Source: Candidatus Latescibacterota bacterium (GTDB lineage Bacteria > Latescibacterota > UBA2968 > UBA8231). Taken from it: DNA of 64,000 nucleotides. The stretch covers positions 186,001-250,000 of the forward strand of contig JAJEIO010000061.1 of NCBI GenBank assembly GCA_022827835.1, in the 5' to 3' direction. A program made the translations under genes and the position numbers. The notes under the pieces were generated by a model. It saw only the letters and a list, made by a program, of their open reading frames with translations, did not search any database and was not told the origin of the DNA. This document shows positions 59,086 through 64,000 of this stretch, in pieces; the stretch's first letter is position 1, and the number at the start of each line of letters is the position of its first letter.

Positions 59086-61539
59086 ATGCAAAATCGCAAG
59101 ACAGACGTATGTTCTCGGCTGACCAACTGGCTGTATTGTTTGGCATCGGTGGCCTGTGCGGTTCTTGGCCCCCGCGTTCTGCACGCCCATCAAGCGCCCG
59201 ACCGCGCGCTCGACGCCGTGCGTATAGAAGACGCTCGTCCGCAGATCGACGGCGTGCTCGACGATCCAGTGTGGCAGCAGGCCCCGATTTTTACGGGTTT
59301 CGTCCAGCGCGAGCCAGAGGAAGGGCAGCCGGCGAGCGAAAAGACTACCGTACAGTTGGCGTACGACGACGAGGCGCTCTACGTGGGGATCATGGCCTAC
59401 GATTCGGCTCCCGAGCAGATCGTCTCGCGCTTGGTGCGCCGCGACCAGTGGACCGAAGCCGATTGGATCCAAGTTAGCTTGGACACGCATCACGACCACC
59501 AGACGGGCTACGCCTTTGCGGTGTACGCCGGCGGATCAATCTACGACGCTGTAATCAAGGATTATGGTTGGGACAACGACACTTGGAACGGCGTGTGGGA
59601 ATCCGCGCATGTTATCGGCGCAGAGGGATGGAGCGTGGAGTTTGCCATCCCGTTCCACAACCTCCGCTTTAGCAGCGGCGGGGACTGGGGCATTAACGTC
59701 GCCCGCTACATCAGCCGCAAGAAGGAACAGGCCTTCTGGGTCATGGTTCCGCGCAAGGAGAGCGGCTCGGTCTCGCGCTTTGCCCACCTAGAGGGCTTGG
59801 CGGACATCGAATCTAAGCGTACGCTGAAACTTTTGCCCTACTCGGTGGGCCGCTCCACCTTTGCAGGTGCACGCGAATTATTCGGCAATGCCGGGGCGGA
59901 CTTGCGCTACGGGCTGTCGTCGAATATGTCGCTCAACGCCACGATCAACCCGGATTTCGGCCAAGTGGAAGCCGACCCGGCCGAGCTCAACCTCTCGGTT
60001 TTTGAGACCTTCCAGGATGAGCGCCGCCCCTTCTTCGTGGAGGACGGCGAGGCGTTTGAGACTCCAATCGACCTGTTCTACTCGCGGCGCATTGGCCGCC
60101 AGCCCGGCTATCACTCGCTGCCCGACGGCTACGACGCGCTCAACGAGAGCGAGTCCACCACCATTCTGGGCGCGGCCAAGCTGACGGGCAAGACTGCGTC
60201 CAAGACTACCTTTGGCCTGCTGACGGCGCTTACCGCTAAAGAGTACGCGCGCGTTGAGACGACCATGGTGCGCGAGGTGTCCGGCGAGGAGTACCAAGAG
60301 CGCAGCGACTTTCTGGTCGAGCCGCGCACTCACTTTCTCGTCGGCCGCGTCAAGCAGGACCTATTTGCTGGCAACTCGCACGTCGGCCTCTTGGGTACGG
60401 CTGTGCAGCGCGACCGCGCGCGCGATGCCTATACCGGCGGCGTGGATTGGACCCTCAAGTGGCGCGACAATGGATACACCTTTTGGGGCCAACTCGCCGG
60501 TAGTCGCGCCACGGTGGATGACCAGCGCCGCAGCGGTTTGGGTAATATGGCGGTCTTGAGCAAGAACAGCGGCTGGTTGCGCGGCGAGCTTTGGTGGGAG
60601 GCCTATTCGCGGCATTTTGAGATCGACGACTTGGGCTTCCAATGGCGCAGCGACTTCTACAACCCTTGGCTCTGGATCCAACTGCGCAAGGAAGAGGACT
60701 GGGCCATCTTTCGCCGCAATTTCTACAACTTCAATCGCTGGGGCACGTGGAACTTTGACCGCACCAACCTGCAAAACGGCTTTGACTTCAACACCCACCA
60801 CCAGCTTAAGAACTACTGGTGGATCCACATCGACTACTACCACATGTGGCGGTCCTTCGACGATCTCGACACCCGCGGCGGTCCTCTAATCGCGAGACCA
60901 GCGAGCGACGGCTTTGAGATTGAGTTAGAAAGCGACGACCGCTTTATGGTCAGCGGCTGGGTCGAGTACGAGTGGGACGGCAACTCGGCTGGCAGCACCC
61001 ACCGGGAGGTCTCCGGCAGCATCCGCATCCGGCCGACTTCGCGGTTCGAGATCAGTCTGCGGCCGCGCTATAGTTGGGGTTTCAACGATGCCCAATGGGT
61101 CGAAAACTTCGATGCGGATGCCGACGGCGAAGACGATCAATTCGTGTACGGGGAATTAGACAGCCAAACCCTCGACCTGACGACGCGGGCCAACATTCTC
61201 TTTAGCCGCGACTTGAGTTTGGAGGTCTATGTGCAGCCTTTTATTAGCGCGGGCCAGTACGCCAACTTCAAGGAATTGGCCCAGCCGCGTTCCTACTCGT
61301 TTGTCGCGCATCCCGGCCCAGAGGAAAGCCCTGATTTTCGCAACCGCTCGCTGCACAGCAACGTCGTCCTGCGCTGGGAGTACAAGCCGGGCAGCACTCT
61401 GTTCGTCGTCTGGTCGCAGTTCCGCCACGACGACTCCGACTGGGGCGCGTTTCGCCCTGGGTACAACCTGCAGCGCAGCTTTGTAGATGAGGGAACTAAT
61501 ATCTTCTTGGTGAAGTTCAACTATTGGCTGAACATCTAG
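59086..61539 (+). CDS. DUF5916 outer-membrane protein with N-terminal CBM9-like domain
   Basis: An 817-aa exported protein. A signal peptide ends near residue 36 (VLHAHQ). Residues about 45-235 form a CBM9-like sugar-binding beta-sandwich (ARPQIDGVLDDPVWQQAP ... WSVEFAIPFHNLRF). The remainder is the DUF5916 region (NPDFGQVEADPAELNLSVFE, PFFVEDGEAFE) with alternating beta strands rich in Trp and Tyr and a terminal strand NIFLVKFNYWLNI, as in outer-membrane barrels. These proteins are common in FCB bacteria and may help take up glycans. It stands alone, convergent with the dehydrogenase gene. Confidence 0.88.
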   Translation: MQNRKTDVCSRLTNWLYCLASVACAVLGPRVLHAHQAPDRALDAVRIEDARPQIDGVLDDPVWQQAPIFTGFVQREPEEGQPASEKTTVQLAYDDEALYVGIMAYDSAPEQIVSRLVRRDQWTEADWIQVSLDTHHDHQTGYAFAVYAGGSIYDAVIKDYGWDNDTWNGVWESAHVIGAEGWSVEFAIPFHNLRFSSGGDWGINVARYISRKKEQAFWVMVPRKESGSVSRFAHLEGLADIESKRTLKLLPYSVGRSTFAGARELFGNAGADLRYGLSSNMSLNATINPDFGQVEADPAELNLSVFETFQDERRPFFVEDGEAFETPIDLFYSRRIGRQPGYHSLPDGYDALNESESTTILGAAKLTGKTASKTTFGLLTALTAKEYARVETTMVREVSGEEYQERSDFLVEPRTHFLVGRVKQDLFAGNSHVGLLGTAVQRDRARDAYTGGVDWTLKWRDNGYTFWGQLAGSRATVDDQRRSGLGNMAVLSKNSGWLRGELWWEAYSRHFEIDDLGFQWRSDFYNPWLWIQLRKEEDWAIFRRNFYNFNRWGTWNFDRTNLQNGFDFNTHHQLKNYWWIHIDYYHMWRSFDDLDTRGGPLIARPASDGFEIELESDDRFMVSGWVEYEWDGNSAGSTHREVSGSIRIRPTSRFEISLRPRYSWGFNDAQWVENFDADADGEDDQFVYGELDSQTLDLTTRANILFSRDLSLEVYVQPFISAGQYANFKELAQPRSYSFVAHPGPEESPDFRNRSLHSNVVLRWEYKPGSTLFVVWSQFRHDDSDWGAFRPGYNLQRSFVDEGTNIFLVKFNYWLNI

Positions 61540-61558
61540 GACGGGGATGTAGTTGCCT

Positions 61559-61661
61559 TGTCATGCTGAGGGAGCCGATAGGCGGATGAAGTATCTTTTA
61601 CCTAATCGATCTCCCCGGGTAGGAGATGCCTCGACTCCGCCGCGCTCCGCTCAGCATGACA
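61559..61661. repeat. Dispersed inverted-repeat element (TGTCATGCTGAG type)
   Basis: A 103-bp intergenic element bounded by perfect 12-bp arms, TGTCATGCTGAG and CTCAGCATGACA. The interior has further partial pairing (GGCGGATGAAGTATC against GAGATGCCTCGACTCCGCC). Similar TGTCATxCTGAG repeats are scattered in many bacterial genomes. It sits between convergent gene ends. Confidence 0.75.
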
Positions 61662-61665
61662 GGGC

Positions 61666-62721
61666 CTATTCTTCTAAAAAGCTCCACAGCGCGTTGAAGC
61701 GCGCTCCTTCAATCGGCTCTCGCAGCACCGAGTTGACGTCCTTTTCCGCCATGTAGTGAGGTGTAAACGCCAGCCCCTTTTGCAGTGCCGTGCGCTCCAG
61801 CCCCATTTGCCTAGGCCGCCAGCGCACCTGACAGCGGTCCAACCGCTTTGCCAACCCTGCCGTATCCCCTGCGCAGCACCACGTGATAATCATCGCCCCC
61901 AAGGCCACTAGCTCGCCGTGGATCCAGGTCTGTTGGTTAGCCGTCTCCAGCGCTATCCAAAACGGATGGTCGCCGCTTTCCGTGGGGGCCTTTAGTTGCT
62001 GGCTATCGCGTTCCTTAATCCGCTGCGCGATGTTGGCCACGCTCGCCTCGGTCATGCGCCCGTTGGCATCGAGCGTTGCGGCAAAAGAACTGGCGATTGA
62101 CTCGTGATGGGCTACCTGCTGTGCCGCCAGCGCCGGGTCGAACGCCGCCCCTTGTCCCAACGCCGCCCGCCGCCGCCACTCCTCCAACCCGGCATGACCG
62201 CAGAGGATGTCGCCTAGTCCGGCGGTGTGCAAGTAATCTGGTGCCTTGAGGACCACATCGACATCCACGAGCACGTATTGGCAGTCCACCCACGGCCAGT
62301 CGTCCAAATCGCCCACGGTCTGATAGCCGTCCCACCGCGCCACGTGGCTGTGGATGATCGCCCCGGAAGAGAGGATCGTCGGTGCCAAGATCAGCTCGGC
62401 GTCCTTGTCCAAGGCCACGAACTTGGAAGCGTCGAGGGCCTTGCCGCCGCCCAAGCCGATGACCAGCTCGATCCCGGCTGGCAGCCGGTCGCTGAGGTCC
62501 TGCTGATGCGCCGAGTCCAGCCACTCGGCAAAGACCACGCCCGCTGGCTCGCGCACGAGGTAGTCTTGGGCAGCGGCGTACGCGCTGGGTGTGGTGACAA
62601 TTGCATACGCTGGCCAGTGGGCACTTTCTCGTTGCAACAAGCCGCGGGCGACGCGCATGTCGTATTCAGCAGCCGGTTTGCACTGGCGGCCCATGGACCA
62701 GCCTCGGTTGGTTTTAGGCAT
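61666..62721 (-). CDS. Glycerol-1-phosphate-dehydrogenase-like iron-type alcohol dehydrogenase
   Basis: A 351-aa member of the dehydroquinate-synthase/Fe-ADH fold, nearest to the G1PDH/AraM group (Fe-ADH_2). NAD-binding GLGGGKALDASKF (89-101) and TILSSGAIIHS (115-125) are present. Metal ligands appear in TAGLGDILCGH (Asp), SGDHPFW (His) and WIHGELVALG (His). G1PDH makes the archaeal-type sn-glycerol-1-phosphate backbone; AraM relatives occur in bacteria. Paired with the UbiA gene at 20076 it hints at such lipids, but other Fe-ADH substrates are possible. Confidence 0.75.
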   Translation of the reverse strand: MPKTNRGWSMGRQCKPAAEYDMRVARGLLQRESAHWPAYAIVTTPSAYAAAQDYLVREPAGVVFAEWLDSAHQQDLSDRLPAGIELVIGLGGGKALDASKFVALDKDAELILAPTILSSGAIIHSHVARWDGYQTVGDLDDWPWVDCQYVLVDVDVVLKAPDYLHTAGLGDILCGHAGLEEWRRRAALGQGAAFDPALAAQQVAHHESIASSFAATLDANGRMTEASVANIAQRIKERDSQQLKAPTESGDHPFWIALETANQQTWIHGELVALGAMIITWCCAGDTAGLAKRLDRCQVRWRPRQMGLERTALQKGLAFTPHYMAEKDVNSVLREPIEGARFNALWSFLEE

Positions 62722-62746
62722 TTGTTCTCCGTCTCGTCGTAGGCAA

Positions 62747-62774
62747 AGTAGGGGCGATCGGCCGGTCGCCCCTA
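62747..62774. repeat. 28-bp near-perfect palindrome (REP-like)
   Basis: GTAGGGGCGATCGG followed by CCGGTCGCCCCTAC, one mismatch in 14 pairs. Shares the GTAGGGGCG/CGCCCCTAC ends with R1 to R6 but has a different centre. Lies in the 260-bp gap before the lipoprotein gene. Confidence 0.75.
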
Positions 62775-62981
62775 CTTACGCAAGCATGACAAAAACTGCG
62801 TAACGTCTGAGATTGCTATTGCACAACAATATACAAGCCCTCTTTGCGCCGCCAACGCATCTTTCCAAGTCCAAAATCCTATATCTACTGCCCACATCGC
62901 CCGCGCCGCAGCGAGCGGTTTTGAGAGCCACCGCAAAATGCTGATATTATACAACATCCGCTCCTTCACAGGGTTACTACC

Positions 62982-63938
62982 ATGCGCTCTCTGTTACTGT
63001 TCTTCGCCCTCGCTCTTGCGGGCTGCTATGCGGCCTCGCTCGGGCCCGATCCCTTGGGCCATTTTGCCGCGCGCACCGACCACCTCCACCGCTTAGAGCC
63101 GCTCGGCGAGCGCATCTTGCACGGGGCTGCGCTCAGCTATGGGCCGCTCGACCCCGAAGAGCGCACGCGCCCGCTCATCTATGCGGTGTACTACGAACTC
63201 CACGACCTGCCCTACGACTGGCATTTGGCGTTGCTCGCCAATCTGGACCAGCACGTAGGGTACGGCTTGCCCCAAATTGACCTCGGTTTTAACTCCGCCG
63301 GCCAGCCCTACGACGCGGCCATTGCCGAGGGCCAACTCGACGAGGCGATTGAGCGGCTCTGCTGGGGGTTGCAGCAGCTAGAGCGCCCGGTTTTGCTGCG
63401 GTTGGGCTATGAGTTCAATAGCTCTTGGCGCGCCTATGAGGCGACGAGCTACGTCGAGGCTTGGCGGCGCATAGCGCAAACGCTGCGGGGTCGCTGGGGC
63501 TTGGATCACGTTGCGCTCGTATGGACGCACAAGGAAGACGGCGGCTCCGATTACTTGGCCTACTATCCGGGAGATGAGTACGTCGATTGGTGGTCGATTG
63601 ACGTGGCCGCGCCGCAAGATATGCGCCGCAGCCGTGCCTTTGTCGAGGCGGCGCAGGAGCGCGGCTACCCCGTGCTCGTCGGCGTGGTCACGCCCGTTAC
63701 CACCGACCTAGGCCGGGCCGAGCAGGCGTGGCCTCATTGGTTCATCCCCTTCCTCCGCTTTTTGCGTCACCATCCCAACATCAAGGCATTTACCTACATA
63801 GATTGGGACTGGTCGCAGACGGAGCGCTTTGTCGATCCCATACTCTTTGCGCGCTACCGCAGCGAGTTGATGAACCCGATTTACCTACACGCGGCCTCGC
63901 CCGGCGAGTTGCGCTGGAACCTAAATCTCGATCCCTAG
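62982..63938 (+). CDS. GH26-like lipoprotein, possibly non-catalytic
   Basis: A 318-aa lipoprotein (lipobox LAGC, Cys15) with a TIM-barrel resembling GH26 mannanase-like glycosidases. The acid/base region is LLRLGYEFNSSW (Glu144), and DYLAYYPGDEYVDWWSID matches the family's conserved strand. The nucleophile position, usually Glu in a GE(S/F) motif, reads LVGVVTPVTTD (residues 232-242), with Val in place of Glu. It may therefore bind rather than cleave glycans. It is 17 nt upstream of an amidohydrolase gene. Confidence 0.75.
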   Translation: MRSLLLFFALALAGCYAASLGPDPLGHFAARTDHLHRLEPLGERILHGAALSYGPLDPEERTRPLIYAVYYELHDLPYDWHLALLANLDQHVGYGLPQIDLGFNSAGQPYDAAIAEGQLDEAIERLCWGLQQLERPVLLRLGYEFNSSWRAYEATSYVEAWRRIAQTLRGRWGLDHVALVWTHKEDGGSDYLAYYPGDEYVDWWSIDVAAPQDMRRSRAFVEAAQERGYPVLVGVVTPVTTDLGRAEQAWPHWFIPFLRFLRHHPNIKAFTYIDWDWSQTERFVDPILFARYRSELMNPIYLHAASPGELRWNLNLDP

Positions 63939-63955
63939 CTAGAGAAAGGACACAG

Positions 63956-64000
63956 ATGGATAAAGTCGATGTGCACGTTCACGTCTTCGACCTGCCGAGC
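63956..64000 (+). CDS. Partial amidohydrolase-family protein (N-terminus)
   Basis: Fifteen codons are visible before the window ends: MDKVDVHVHVFDLPS. The HxH motif (His7, His9) at the very N-terminus is typical of the amidohydrolase-2 (TIM-barrel metal-dependent hydrolase) family. AAAGGA precedes the ATG. Probably co-transcribed with the lipoprotein. Confidence 0.6.
   Translation, partial: MDKVDVHVHVFDLPS

Noticed and set aside
1-64000. tRNA, rRNA, riboswitch or prophage structural genes
   Set aside because: None could be recognised; the intergenic spaces were read and are accounted for by repeats, hairpins and promoter-like sites.

Overview
The window is GC-rich bacterial chromosome (roughly 60% G+C by eye, with some clearly AT-richer accessory genes). 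The mixture points to an uncultured member of the FCB superphylum, most like Latescibacterota or Poribacteria-type metagenome bins. The supporting signs are FlgD/T9SS-like C-terminal domains with the NYPNPFNP signature, a DUF5916 outer-membrane protein, many sugar-acid enzymes (enolase-superfamily dehydratases, TIM-barrel isomerases, MocA and ThuA proteins, a sulfatase), and the futalosine menaquinone route. This lineage call is an inference from gene content; no rRNA or tRNA gene was seen.

Layout. 1-2.6 kb: small accessory genes, a MITE-like element, a WYL regulator and a MazF-type toxin-antitoxin pair. 2.6-7.8 kb: glutamine amidotransferase, a triple-DUF5069 protein, mutM, clpP and a GT39-type membrane glycosyltransferase. 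7.7-16 kb: an RND efflux operon (lipoprotein adaptor plus two permeases, one with very large insertions). 16-24.4 kb: rhodanese/siroheme genes, a HAD phosphatase, a secreted M28 peptidase, a UbiA prenyltransferase, a sugar-acid dehydratase, hisS and an alpha/alpha-toroid protein. 24.4-29.8 kb: a Phd/VapC module with a readable promoter and operator, an isomerase plus sulfatase pair, and a compact restriction-modification pair. 29.8-34.6 kb: mqnB-mqnD-FAH on the minus strand, then a muconate-lactonizing-type enzyme and purM.

34.7-53.4 kb is the most unusual part. Two paralogous proteins fuse a double Reg_prop beta-propeller and a Y_Y_Y domain directly to a sigma54-activating AAA+ domain and a Fis-type HTH, with no membrane segment. 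Downstream lie three sets of short palindromic sites repeated at exactly 21-bp intervals. Each set is followed by a conserved hairpin with a T-tract and then a GG-N10-GC sigma54 promoter. These promoters lead into tandem families of exported proteins: TolB/PD40 propellers that share a constant signal peptide and a constant C-terminal tail (SWGxIKSLL), and FG-GAP proteins with a FlgD-like C-terminal domain. One minigene has only the constant ends and no payload. Scars, relics and a dispersed ~50-bp hairpin repeat show that the array has been reshuffled by recombination. I infer a self-contained regulon in which a cytosolic propeller sensor drives a variable set of surface proteins through sigma54.

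53.5-64 kb: sugar catabolism genes (uronate-dehydrogenase-like, ThuA, isomerase, MocA oxidoreductase), an AEC transporter, two small-ORF units with clear promoter, palindrome and terminator signals, a DUF5916 protein, a glycerol-1-phosphate-dehydrogenase-like enzyme, a GH26-like lipoprotein and the start of an amidohydrolase.
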